Assembly (NCBI GenBank): GCA_004335835.1
Contig: RWJK01001210.1
Span: 9,313 to 73,312 of the forward strand
Reading direction: 5' to 3'
Source: Scenedesmus sp. ARA3
Taxonomy: Eukaryota; Chlorophyta; Chlorophyceae; Sphaeropleales; Scenedesmaceae
DNA length: 64,000 bases
Shown in pieces: positions 51,416 to 62,036 of this stretch. The position numbers were made by a program, and so were the translations under genes. Each line of letters begins with the position of its first letter. The stretch's first letter is position 1. The notes beneath the pieces were generated by a model. The model ran no database searches, was not told the DNA's origin, and saw nothing but the letters and a program-made list of their open reading frames with translations.

Positions 51416-53660
51416 GCTGATTGGATTGATGTGATCAGAAGTGTTGTGAGGCGCTAGTGGGTGTGTGGGCAGTTGGCATCTGTGTTGAACATAGGAGGTG
51501 GCTGGGTTTGTGTTGTCAGGCGCTGCTTGTCTGCAGGTAGCTGGCAGAGTGGGATGTGCTGTTCCAGCCTCAGCCCGTGCACGGCCAGGCGCAGGCACAG
51601 GAGCAGGAGCAGGGAAAATAAGGCATGGTGTTGTGGGAATCAGCTGTCTGCAGGTGCACTTGGAGGTGCTGTACATGCATGGTGTGTGACTTTTGGCTGC
51701 TTGGGCGTAAGTGTTTGCTGAGTGACATTTTTCATGCTGTTGGGTGCAGTAATCGCCAATCTGTGTCCGAGCAGCGCGTACAGTGACATGACGAAAGTAT
51801 GGTACGTATGCTGCAGCCTGATGACTGGGCACAGCTTGTTTGTTTTGAGCTTCAGCTGGTTTCTCTAACCTGCTTGTGTGAATAGTGTCACCACAAGTTT
51901 CACATGTCTTGATACAATTACAGCGCATAGGTTTGCAAATGGTATCAAGCCTCATGTCGCATTTACCTGAGATGGGTTTTCCTGTTGGTGTCTAGTGTTG
52001 GATTATGTTCTGGTGACAACACTGTTCTGGTGACACTGACTGCCAGTGCACTGGCAGCACCTGGGGAGTGGCATTCGGATGCGGTGGCGGCCTTCGCACG
52101 GCATATGCCTGCATGCATATGCATAACCTGCTAGGCTGTGTCCCAGTTGCAGGTTTGAAGTTCAGTCCCAACTTGAAAGACACTGGGAGGGCGGCTCCTG
52201 CCCCACGTGTGCCCAGCACGTCTGGCACTGGTGCAGCCTGCGCACTGTGGCCAGGCTGTACATGTACCATGGCCAGGCTGTACAGGGCTGTGCAGCGGCC
52301 AGACAGCATGCTGCCTATTGAACGGCAACTCTGCTGGCGTATGACCTGGCAGCTTGCTTGCTGATATTGGCGCGCAAAGGGGATGAACGCCTCATGCTAA
52401 GAGCCTATTGGCTTGATGATGCTGGCGTGCCATCTTGCGAGGGAGACAATTGAAGGATGGGAGAAACCACTCAGTGACTGCTTCAAGCAGTGAAGTTCAC
52501 GGCGGTCCAGCAAAGCTCAAACAGCCTTGGCAGCCATCAATCACACCGTGCAGCCGACATCCCCCTACAACAACATTGGATGCCATTATTAGGGCACTCG
52601 ATTACGTTACATGTCACATGCATCGAGCAGGCGCCACGTCTGTCACATCTGGACATATTGTACGCCTGAAGACCAAGGTTCCGCTGGCAGGTGCATACAT
52701 CGCCGCGCCACAACATCTCCGCCTCATCCACTTCATGCCAGGGGGACAGTGCGTGGCGAGCGGCACTGCTTCCGCCATCACAACTGCATCTCGCTCGCCA
52801 TTCCCGCTTCACCACCATCCACAGCAGCACCATGCCGGGTGCGCTCACAAGCCATTAGTTATCTAAGGATAGTTTGATAGTGTTGGTCTTGACGAACCGT
52901 GCTCTCTGTGCAGTGTCCACCAGATGGAGCACGACGTCATCGCTCACTTGCGTGCTGGGCACAGTCGTGCTTGCAACGCTTCTGGTAGACAAGGGTGGGT
53001 GATCGTAATCTGTTGGAGTTGTGCGTAGGGCAGCAACTTGCGCGCGGAGCAGCAAGGTTGCTGCAGTGCTACAGCTGACAGGTGTGCACTTGCACCCTCC
53101 TGCTCCTCGGCCAATGCAGGCGTGCTTAAGCTGCCCATGCCTCACCCAGCCCACGATTCATACATTCACCAATGGCCCAAAGAAGCTCCGTTCTTGCCGA
53201 CACCACCAGATGTGAGCTGACCAAGGGCAGCAGCAGCAGCATCAAAGCAACAGCAACAGCAACAGCAGCATCAAAGCATGCTTAGGTTAGGCTGGCGGCA
53301 AACCTGCAGCAAGTGGCCTCACACGTAATGAGTAACTGCCTTCAAGGCACTATGGATTTGAAGTCCAGCACACCATAGTATCAGCAGGATGTTTGCTGGC
53401 AGGGCAGTCGAGGTGCAACACTCCACTTGCCATGCAATCACTGCGTGACTCTAGGGGTATGTAGCAATGCAGCACGCTGGAGAGTACAGCAGCAGCTGCT
53501 GTTGATGTCGACTTCAGCACCAAGCCTTGTACGCCGTGTTTCAGTTGCCACCATTGAAGCTACTAAGCAAGGCATCTTGCAGGATACTGCAGCTGGGCGC
53601 CTGGCTCCAGACATGTAGATGTATATATCGCACAAGCACCTTACTTACTGCTGCTTTTCC
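51416..53660. other. Intergenic region between the GT2 and strictosidine-synthase-like genes
   Basis: About 2.2 kb without a supported gene. Open frames are short and lack recognisable domains. Unresolved upstream exons of the next gene could lie in the last few hundred bases. Confidence 0.45.
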
Positions 53661-54775
53661 ATGCAGGCCTCACTGCGGAACAGCTTGCTGCAGCAATATG
53701 CAGTCAGGCTGTTTGAGGGGCAGCTGCACAACGTAGGTGAGTACACTGCCAGCACTTCAGGTGCAGCTGAAAGCTCGATCAAGCACTTGTTTGTGAGCGA
53801 GCAGTGAGGCCAGCAGCTGGTGTGCATGAATGCGCTGGGAGCTGCTGGTTTGGTTTAGCCATATAGCTGGAATATCTGCAATCTCCTGCAGTGCGGTGTG
53901 CTGCAGCAGCCCCACGTTGACACCTCAAACCCAATGCACGCATGTGAACGTCAATACATGTATACGCACGTGATTGCTGCTGCTGCTGCTGCTGCTGCAG
54001 AGACGGTGACAGTGGAGGCCTCAACAGGCCGCTTGCTGCTGCCAGACAAGTGGGGAGATGTGCATGAGGCGCTGCAACTGGCTGACGGGTCTTACCAGCT
54101 CAACCCTAAACCGCTGGCCCAGCTAGGCCCTGGCAGGGTTTTGGGCAGCAAGCTGGATGCAGATGGGAACCTGGTCATGTGCGATGTGCTCAAGGTGCGC
54201 AGCAGCAGCAGCAGCAGCAGTAGGTGCAAGTGCAAAAGCTGGCACAGCAGCAGCAGCAGCTGCTGCAGCAGCAGCATCAGCATCTGCATTGTCAGAAGCA
54301 GCAACCTCTTGCATGTGGTCTGCCCTGCAGTGCTAGCCATCGTTGCAGTAGAACTCGCAGTTGAGCACATTACTTGCCATGCTGCCGTGTCATCACCAAC
54401 ACCATTGCAGGGCCTGCTGCGCCTCAACACCAGCAGCGGAGCCGTGCAGCAGCTGGCCTCACGCATCATCGTGCATCATCCGCATCACCGGCATCACGAC
54501 GCTGCTGTCTGATCCACCATGCAGGGCCTGCTGCGCCTCAACACCAGCAGCGGAGCCGTGCAGCAGCTGGCCTCACGCATCAGCACCAGCTCAGCAGAGG
54601 GCCCAGGAGAGCCCATCTTCTACGCAAACGGCTTGGATGTCGCCCCCAATGGATCTATCTACTTCAGCTCGTCCACGGATATTTTGCCTGCCAGGGCGCG
54701 CACCGGGAGCTATGACACCGGGTTTGCGTGGGCGCTGAACAGCTTCCGGGGCCTGCCTGCGTGAGTGTTGCTTGC

Positions 54776-54812
<37 letters not shown>

Positions 54813-55036
54813 CCTTGTGCAGCTGATGTTTTAGGCTTGCTATGACACTGGGTTTGCGTGGGCGCTGAACAGCTTCCGGGGCCTGCCTGCGTAAGTTGCT
54901 TGCGGCAGCACCAGCAGCAGCAGCAGCAGCAGCAACAGTAGCACCTTGTGCAGCTGATGGTTTAGGCTTGTTATGACACAGGGTTTGCGTGGGCGCTGAA
55001 CAGCTTCCGGGGCCTGCCTGCGTGAGCTGTTTTGCT

Positions 55037-55095
<59 letters not shown>

Positions 55096-55640
55096 TCGTG
55101 GGGTTTACACTTGTAGTTGGTAGCACTGCTGGGTCTGCTATTGCGATTGACAGGGTTGCCTCTGTCATGAGCAGCAGGCGCAGCGGCGGCAGCAGCAAAA
55201 GGCCAACCTCAGTTGACGACGCATAACTGGGGACACATGCGTTGGCAACGTGTTGTTATGCTGTGCAGTGGCCTCACGTTTGCTGGCTGTGCATGTGCTG
55301 TTGGCTGCCATTCAGCTTCTCCCTGCAGCAGCGCCAGCAGCAGCTGTTGCGTGTGGTGCATTCTGTTGGTCAACACTTGTGCTAAAGATTACACACATTG
55401 TACTGTGCCCCATGTATAGTCTTTGTGCAACTGCTCTGCTGCTGTGTGCAGTGGTCGCGTGCTGGTGTACCACCCCCAAACGCAGCAGACACACGTGGTG
55501 GCCTCAGGCTTCTATTACTCGGATGGCGTGCTGCTGGCTGATGACAGCAGCCACCTGCTGGTGGTGGAGACTGATGCACTGAGAGTGATGAAAGTGTGGC
55601 TGGCTGGGGACAAGGTGGGTGTGTTGTGGCAGCAGCAGTG

Positions 55641-55695
<55 letters not shown>

Positions 55696-55902
55696 GGGGT
55701 GATTACTTGGGGTCTCTTCACAGCGCAAAAGGATTACCGAGGGCTCTTGCCTTGTACACGTGGTGGCCTCAGGCTTTTATTTGTCGGATGGCGTGCTGCT
55801 GGCTGATGACGGCAGCCACCTGCTGGTGGTGGAGACTGATGCGCTGGGTGTGATGAAGGTTTGGATGACTGGGGAAAAGGTGGGTGAGTTGTGGCAGCAG
55901 CA

Positions 55903-55933
<31 letters not shown>

Positions 55934-58624
55934 TGGTGATGGTGGTGGTGGTGGTGGTGGTGATGGTGGTGTTGGTGGTGTACTGTGCATTGTGGAATTG
56001 TGGCTGGCTGGGGACAAGACGCGTGCATTGTAGCAGCAGTGGCAGCAGCAGCAGCAGCAGCAGTGATGATAGCACCAAGGGACAGTCTCATCAAGCGCAC
56101 TGGCATTCAACAGGCAGGTCATCGACACATACTTGCACCATGTCGCCACCGCAACACTGCTGATTGAGTTGCTCTGCTGCTGCTGCTGCCGGTGCTGCTG
56201 CTGCCGCTGCTGCAGGCTGGCCAGCGGGAGGTGCTGGTTGGCTCTCTGCCTGGGCTGCCTGCTGGCCTGTCTAGAGCCTCAGACGGGAACTACTGGGTCA
56301 GCATGACAGTGCCTGTGCCGCCAATCAGCAAGTGAGCCTGCTGCACCACGCGTGTGTTTGCAAGTCAGTGTCCTGGCAAGTGCGCTGGCAGGGCGCACGG
56401 CGTGCAGCGAGATTTGCATGGCAGCGTACACGTCGGCCTAGACCGCTACGTCTGAATGCAGTTGCTTGGTTGTATGCCTGCCTTCTTTCTCCCAGCTGCT
56501 GTTTTGCACTCCATCTGCTAGCAATTCCGTGCTGCATGCTGTCTGCGTCGTGTTGCATTGTCAGTTGCCGCTTTATCACAGTGCCTGGTATGCGTCCAGA
56601 AACTTGCGTGCTAATTTCACTAAATTGACAAGCCACTGTACGCTTGTCATGTGCCACCAGGTACCTCGGCTCTGTGCTGCTGCGGGCGCTGATCGCATGG
56701 TCACCACGCAGCTGGCGGCCACCGGTCAAGGTGTGGGGCGCGGTGCTCAAGGTGGGTGCGCTGTGTGTGCGAGAGAGTACAGCACTCAAAGGGCAAGGCT
56801 ATATGTTGAAGCGCATGGTTGCACGAGAATACCACATGTCGCAGCTCCAACCAACGTAAGCCTTATTTTGTGGAGTTATTATGTCTGTGGAGCATGCGCT
56901 GCTTACATGTTAGGGTGTTGCTGCCTCAGCCACCAGCATGCGGAGTGGGTGAGTGAAACGCTCATCGCGGCTGGCACCTGGAAACTTGTGTGTGCTGTGT
57001 GCTGCGTGCTGCGTGCGGTGTGCTGCTGCTGCTGGTGCCAGGTGTCTCCTGATGGCCGCATCCTGCAGCTGCTGCTTGACCCCACAGGGGCACGCGTTGC
57101 CACGGCAAGCGCTGCTACGGAGCACAACGGGCGGCTCTTTCTTGGGAGCATCATGGGAGGTGAGGGCAGCAGCCATCTCTAGGCACCAACATAACATGGC
57201 ACAACTGCAAAATCAACACACAAAATAACATATCAAGCCGAACACGTGCTGGTGCTGAGCAGCAGGTGCAAGAATGATTGTGCATGCAGAAATGATAATT
57301 AGGGAGTCTCAACTCCGTATCCCGGACGATGGTTTCCTTGCTTGTGTGCCAGACATGTCGCATGGGTTCACATGGGTGTTGCCTGTGATGCGTCATCCAA
57401 TGAAGCCCTCCGGCCCACCCCCCACCCCTCCCACCACTGCCAGAGACGGCCCTGCCCTTTAATGCTCTCCGCAAGTCAAGTGTCCACGGCACATGCTGAA
57501 ACGCATTCCAGAACCGGCAAATGAATTTGAACATGGTCAAAGGTGTTTTGGTTCTTGCAGCTAGCAAGATATTCAAGAGCTTCGTCAAAGTCCAGGTGTT
57601 CAATACCATAAACTGGTACAATACTATGGAAGAAAATTCAAGGCTTTCAAAACGAAGTATGCAAGGCATGCACGTGCAATGCACACACGCAAAAAGCAAC
57701 ACACGAAAGAATCCGACCAGCTGCGTGCACCAGGCAGTGATGTGCATCGAGGCGCAATAATGCCTCTGTAAAACGTATGTCTGACTTCTTCGTGAGTTGT
57801 TACGGTGAAACAACTGCACGCTACCTCTGGCAAAGTAACAACCCGCGTCTTCAAACACCTTCGGCTATTGAACCTGGCGAATAAGAGAAATAAGTTGTCT
57901 TACTTTGCCCAATTGTTGCAGCTTCATGTTATAAACATTATCAGGCATCTTTGATGGGCTGCTTCGACGTATTCAAGGACTGTTACGGCCCTTCGACGCT
58001 CTGCAATGCGGGCTCCTCGAGCGCTCAAAGTTCAGATATAAATTTGCATCTTGACGCAAACCCCTTTGGGCACACGTTCGTTGTCACAGCATCAAAGATA
58101 CCCGCGCAGTTTGAGGCGGAAGACCCAGGTGTAACAGTGTTATTTGGCGCCATATAAGGCCACAGTCTCCGACGATTTTCGGACATCTGTTTCCTGCTGC
58201 CAGACTTGTTTTTTGCCGCACTTGTTTGACACTTGATGCAGCGCAGCACGCATTCTGCGCAGGCACTGTTCTCTGGCAGCGGCAATGCGCCTGCGCTGCT
58301 ACCGTTCGTTGGTGTGTTGGCTGTGTGCTAGTTTCATCAGCTGTAGGAGCATCTATGCAAAGTTGCCACAATTGCAGGCTGAAATGATGACATCAACATC
58401 AATCTTCACGTCTAATGACAACTGTATGCTACGCTGTACATGCCGCAGGTCCTTTCATCAGCTATGTTAACTTGCAGGACATTGAGCAGCACCTTGCAGG
58501 AAAGGGCACGCCGCAAGACGCTGCTGCCAATGCCACTGACTGGCAAGCTGTAGGCGGCTGGAGCCTGCATGAGCAGAGTGACCTGTGGGACCAGAATGCA
58601 GCGGGCAGGGCGCGAAGGCTGTGA
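53661..58624 (+). CDS. Strictosidine-synthase-like / APMAP-family beta-propeller protein
   Basis: These six-bladed propellers are calcium-dependent-hydrolase-like; most plant members are not true strictosidine synthases. Eight exons (53661-53736, 54001-54194, 54525-54760, 55452-55614, 56216-56331, 56661-56751, 57042-57159, 58449-58624) join in phase to 389 residues. Family-like blocks are RLFEGQLHNVETV at the start, LGSKLDADGNLVMCDVLKGL, YANGLDVAPNGSIYFSSSTD, GRVLVYHPQTQQTHVV, FYYSDGVLLADDSSHLLVVE, LPGLPAGLSRASDGNYWVSM and HNGRLFLGSIMGG joined to PFISYVNL, as in APMAP ends. The ATG at 53661 overlaps a good acceptor (CCATGCAG), so an upstream exon with a membrane anchor may exist. The last intron (about 1.3 kb) is the longest and holds no recognised gene. 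Several exon edges are duplicated in introns. Confidence 0.82.
53974..54000 (+). repeat. (CTG)n tract forming the 3' splice site of strictosidine-synthase-like exon 2
   Basis: Nine CTG units ending CTGCAG directly before the exon starting AG-ACG-GTG. Confidence 0.8.
54411..54585 (+). repeat. Two copies of the strictosidine-synthase-like exon-3 start
   Basis: GGCCTGCTGCGCCTCAACAC through GGCCTCACGCATCA is present at 54411-54470 and, identical over about 59 bp, at 54525-54583. Both follow a TGCAG acceptor. Only the second stays open into the rest of the exon. Confidence 0.93.
54705..55093 (+). repeat. Three copies of the strictosidine-synthase-like exon-3 end, each followed by a CAG tract
   Basis: TATGACAC(C/T/A)GGGTTTGCGT through GGGGCCTGCCTGC|GT(G/A)AG occurs near 54709, 54839 and 54971 (spacing about 130). 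Each copy is followed by a CAG run (54778-54810, 54907-54935, 55038-55093). The first is the coding copy; all three keep a GT donor. Confidence 0.93.
55490..55885 (+). repeat. Two copies of most of strictosidine-synthase-like exon 4
   Basis: About 120 bp of exon 4 with its donor (GTGGTGGCCTCAGGCTTTTA to GGAAAAG|GTGGGT) recur at about 55761-55885 after a CAG tract (55641-55693). The copy keeps the reading frame through SDGVLLADDGSHLLVVETDA, so it is recent or constrained. It has no clear acceptor of its own. Confidence 0.9.
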
Positions 58625-59659
58625 AAACAGCGCTGTACATTGTGTGTATGTTATATATCATGTTATCTGCTTGCAACCATGATTGGTATTGTGCTGCGAT
58701 TGTATGGCTGCAACTTGGGTTGGAGGCTGGTGTGCATGCTCGGGAACAAGCAGCTGCACAGTAGTGTACATATACTTGGCTCTTTGCTGACTGTTCAGGC
58801 GAATTTGGCAGGAGAATGCGTGTACAGGGCATTATTTTGCGGCGTAGTTGGCGTAGGTGTGGGGTGTGGCAGCAGCTGCAACAACTGTTGCTGCATGGAG
58901 CGAAGAGAACGTGTAGGTTGGGTGTGTGCATATGCTTTTTGGCTTGAAATCTTTTGGAATCATCAGTGGCTGCTTGGAGACTCTGCAAGTTCCTCTCGTG
59001 TGCCACTCATCAGTGATGAGGCCCGGCCTCATCACTGAAGGCAGCCTCCAGTGACAAGAGTGTGGCGTTGCAGTGGGATGGTTGAGAGCACGTCATGTAA
59101 CGCCTTTCATGCGATGCTCAAGATGCTTCTGGAAACACCACTTCGCTGATTGCTGCGCCTCCTGCAGGGATGCCCGTGTGCGACGAATGCCAGGGGTAGG
59201 GGTCCAGACTAAACCCTAAACACCCTGTTTGGCGTAAACTCTGGACTTCATCTTTGCTGCCTGCATAGAACCCAATTTCACTGACATTTTTTGCATGTGA
59301 ATGCCGTCGGTCGATACGAACACGCCCGAGTGCCTTCAAACCGACACGCTAACGCCACTCGTCACCTCAAGCAGCAAAAAATGTTGACCCAATGAGACGA
59401 ACTAGAGGAGTACGAGATTATTCCGAGGTTCAACCGCCACGGCAGAGGCGCTGGATACAGAACCAAGGTGTCGAACCTTTGTGGAGACGCTGTTGCCTGA
59501 TGTGCGGCATACACACAGAACATACACGAATTTCAGGGTTGCACATAGGAACGTTAGATAAATAAAATGTGTCGATGCTACTTAGATATGCTCTGCATGA
59601 AAAACATATGCATGCTGACTGTGTTTGGCACTCACACTAGTACTGTCCGGTCTGTGCAG
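58625..59659. other. Intergenic region between the strictosidine-synthase-like and acidic-protein genes
   Basis: About 1.0 kb. Holds a perfect hairpin at 59011-59037 and a TGTAA at 59096-59100, both in the 3' flank of the upstream gene. The first exon(s) of the acidic-protein gene probably lie here but were not resolved. Confidence 0.45.
59011..59037. other. Perfect hairpin, 12-bp stem and 3-nt loop
   Basis: CAGTGATGAGGC and GCCTCATCACTG are exact reverse complements separated by CCG. It lies about 390 bases after the strictosidine-synthase-like stop, possibly in its 3' UTR. Confidence 0.9.
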
Positions 59660-61753
59660 AGCCAACACCATCGGCCGAAGAGCAGGATGCCAGTGACAGT
59701 GAAGAACGAGAGCCTGCTGCGCTGTGAGTAGGCTCGGGTCATGGCAGGCCCAGCCATGCCAAAAAGACAGGTGTCACCAGCAGCAGCATGTAGCACAGAG
59801 TGTTGCATTGCTGCTGTCGAGATTGCAGCTCCAGTGTGTGACATACCGTACTGTGCAAACGTGAATGTATAGGCGGCGCGTGATATACAGCAGCGGCCGC
59901 ATGCCATGCCTGGCCACGGCACTAGTCTGGTGCCTAAGGCAGCGACACATTCACAGCTGGGAGCATGTGGGCGATGGTGAAATTGCTACGTCCAATACGC
60001 GCAGATGATGTTCTTGCAGCTTTGCATGCACTTGTGCTGCAGTTGACATAGCTATCACGTAATGCTGCCGCTGCTGCTGCTGCTTCTGCTGCTGCTGCCG
60101 CTGCTGCTGCTGCTGCCAGGCTGGGCCAGAGGAGAAAGGTACCAGCAGCAGCGGCGCCTCGCAGTGTTGCTGCACGTGACAGTGGCACGCCGCAGGGCGC
60201 AGATGAAACAGCAGCGGAGGAGGGAGAGGATGAAGTGGGCGAGGCAGAGCAGGGGCCAGAAGCAGATGTAAACCTTGCAGATGATGACGAGGATGAGGAA
60301 GAAGAAGATGAAGATGAGGATGAAGAAGAGGATGAAGATGAAGATGAGGATGAATACGAGGAGGAAGATGAAGACGCGCTGTTCAGGGAACTGTATGGAA
60401 TTGACGATGTTGCAGACGATGAAGAGCAGGAGGAGGGGGAGGAGCAGGACCCATGGTTTGGAGATGGTGAGAAGGCAGGCTGTGATTGGTTTGGCTGCAT
60501 CGCCACATGTGCCTGTGCTGCCCTTCTGTGAGCCCAAGGGTCCGTGCGAACCAAAGGCTTCTGCCAGCAGCTCCAACAGTCATGCTACCAGCCACAGCAG
60601 CAGCTGGCTCTGCAGCATGCGGCTGCTGCTACACAACTGGACAGGCGCCCTTGCAGCAAGCTAGCATGAAATGACCTCAGACCCGCACAGCAAGCAGCAA
60701 TACATGCAGTGACAGCGGCGTTTTATCCAGGCAAAGCAGGATGCTGCTAGGTGCTGACTGTGCCATATTGTACATATGGTCAGCTTCCTGGCAAGCTGCT
60801 GACCCTGTTGCACCTCTAGCCGCCGCGTGCTGTCATAACCACCTGCTGTACCACCCGCTGTATATCTGCCAAACCATCTGCTTCCTGCACATGCAGGCAC
60901 GCCACCCGACTATGATGTATTCCTCGACTTTGCACCCCAGGGCCCCGAAGTGGCCCGCGGCACCGCACCGCAGCCGCAGCCAAGCGACCGCGCGCTCCCC
61001 AACGGCGTCTTCGCCCGCGAGCAGCCGGACGGCCGGCACTGCTTGTTCGGCGAGCCGCTGCGGCATGCGCCGAAGCTACTGCGCCGCATCTTCCGCATGC
61101 GGCAGCAGCCGGGGCAGCTGCTGTGGGCGAGTGAGCAGCCACTGGAAGCGGAGGCGTGGCAGTACCTGCAGGACGTGTTTGCGGCGCCGAGGATCCGGCC
61201 GCTGCTGACGCGGGGCCAGCGGGTGCTGAAGCCGCTGCCAGGTCCGTAGGGACTGCAGTGCACTTTGAAGGATGTGTTTGTGTTTGAACAGTTTGCAGCA
61301 CTCAGGATCTGGTTGCTGCTTATGCATGGCCAGCAGGTGCTGAAGCCGCTGCCAGGTCAGTATGTATCAAGTGCACTTTGCAGGATGTGTTTGTAGCAGC
61401 CAGGATCCGGCCGCTGCTGACGCGTGGCCAGCGGGTGCTGAAGCCGCTGCCAGGTGAGAAGGGACTCGAGCAAGCCACATGATTTGCAGGAAGCTTCAGG
61501 CTCAGTGCATGTGCTTAGCGGTGATCATCACAGTGCAATGCAGCTGTGCAATGCAGCTGGGTGGATAAGCTGTTTCTTTGTGCCGCAGCCGCTGCCAGGT
61601 CAATGGCCAGAAGACAATTTCGGCGCCTAGCAGTGCCTGCTGAACCCTGCCGGTTACTGCAGGCTGCACACATGTGTACAATGCGATGCACCATGAATGG
61701 CGCAACTCAGTGGACCAAGTGTTGTTGGCAGTGAGACTGTTGCGCTCCTGCTT

Positions 61754-61784
<31 letters not shown>

Positions 61785-62036
61785 CTCTGTGTGTCTGCAG
61801 ACCGCGCACTGCCCAGCTGCTTCCGGCTGTACGACGATGCTGGCCGCATGCTGCAGGGCCCTCGCGTGTCAGGCGCCACTGCCAAGCCCTGGAATGTGGG
61901 CCGGCAGTTCTTCTCCTCGTTTGGCGAGGGCCCAAACAGCTTCATTTGGGCAGACGGGGTCAGGGCAATGGAGCCGGAGGCCCAGGCTGACTTCAATGCG
62001 TACATGGGTGACAGTCTTGGGTGGATGGGCATGTGA
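59660..62036 (+). CDS. Unrecognised acidic protein with a conserved-looking C-terminal half (5' end unresolved)
   Basis: Four exons join in phase (59660-59723, 60120-60466, 60897-61241, 61801-62036), giving about 330 visible residues. The first visible exon needs an upstream partner that was not found. The N-terminal half is very acidic (about residues 65-130, long Asp/Glu runs ending DALFRELYGIDDVADDEEQE). The C-terminal half is compositionally normal: PPDYDVFLDFAPQGPEVARG, HAPKLLRRIFRMRQQPGQLL, AEAWQYLQDVFAAPRIRPLL, CFRLYDDAGRMLQGPRVS and SFIWADGVRAMEPEAQADFN, ending LGWMGM. I do not recognise the family. The acidic tract suggests a nuclear or chaperone-like role, but this is a guess. A small alternative last exon (61599-61630) would give a different C-terminus. 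Four tandem TGTAA signals follow at 62228. Confidence 0.55.
61176..61455 (+). repeat. Three copies of the exon-3 end of the acidic-protein gene
   Basis: The block from CAGGA(C/T)GTGTTTG to GGCCAGC(G/A)GGTGCTGAAG and CCGCTGCCAG|GT occurs near 61170-61241, 61268-61356 and 61379-61455. The copies end GTCCGT, GTCAGT and GTGAGA, so the best donor belongs to the third copy, although the reading frame uses the first. A short CCGCTGCCAGGT remnant is present again at 61589-61600. Confidence 0.88.
61747..61800 (+). repeat. (CTG)n tract upstream of the last acidic-protein exon
   Basis: About ten CTG units followed by GCGCTCTGTGTGTCTGCAG, the acceptor of the exon starting AC-CGC-GCA. Confidence 0.7.

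Noticed and set aside
57240..58448. Open frame on the minus strand in the last strictosidine-synthase-like intron, considered as a transposon remnant
   Set aside because: No transposase, reverse transcriptase or terminal repeats could be recognised; the region also fits as a plain long intron.
59934..60554. Minus-strand Ser/Ala-rich frame of about 206 residues
   Set aside because: It is the antisense of GA-rich Asp/Glu codons (polySer) and CTG runs; the plus-strand acidic exon joins neighbours in phase.
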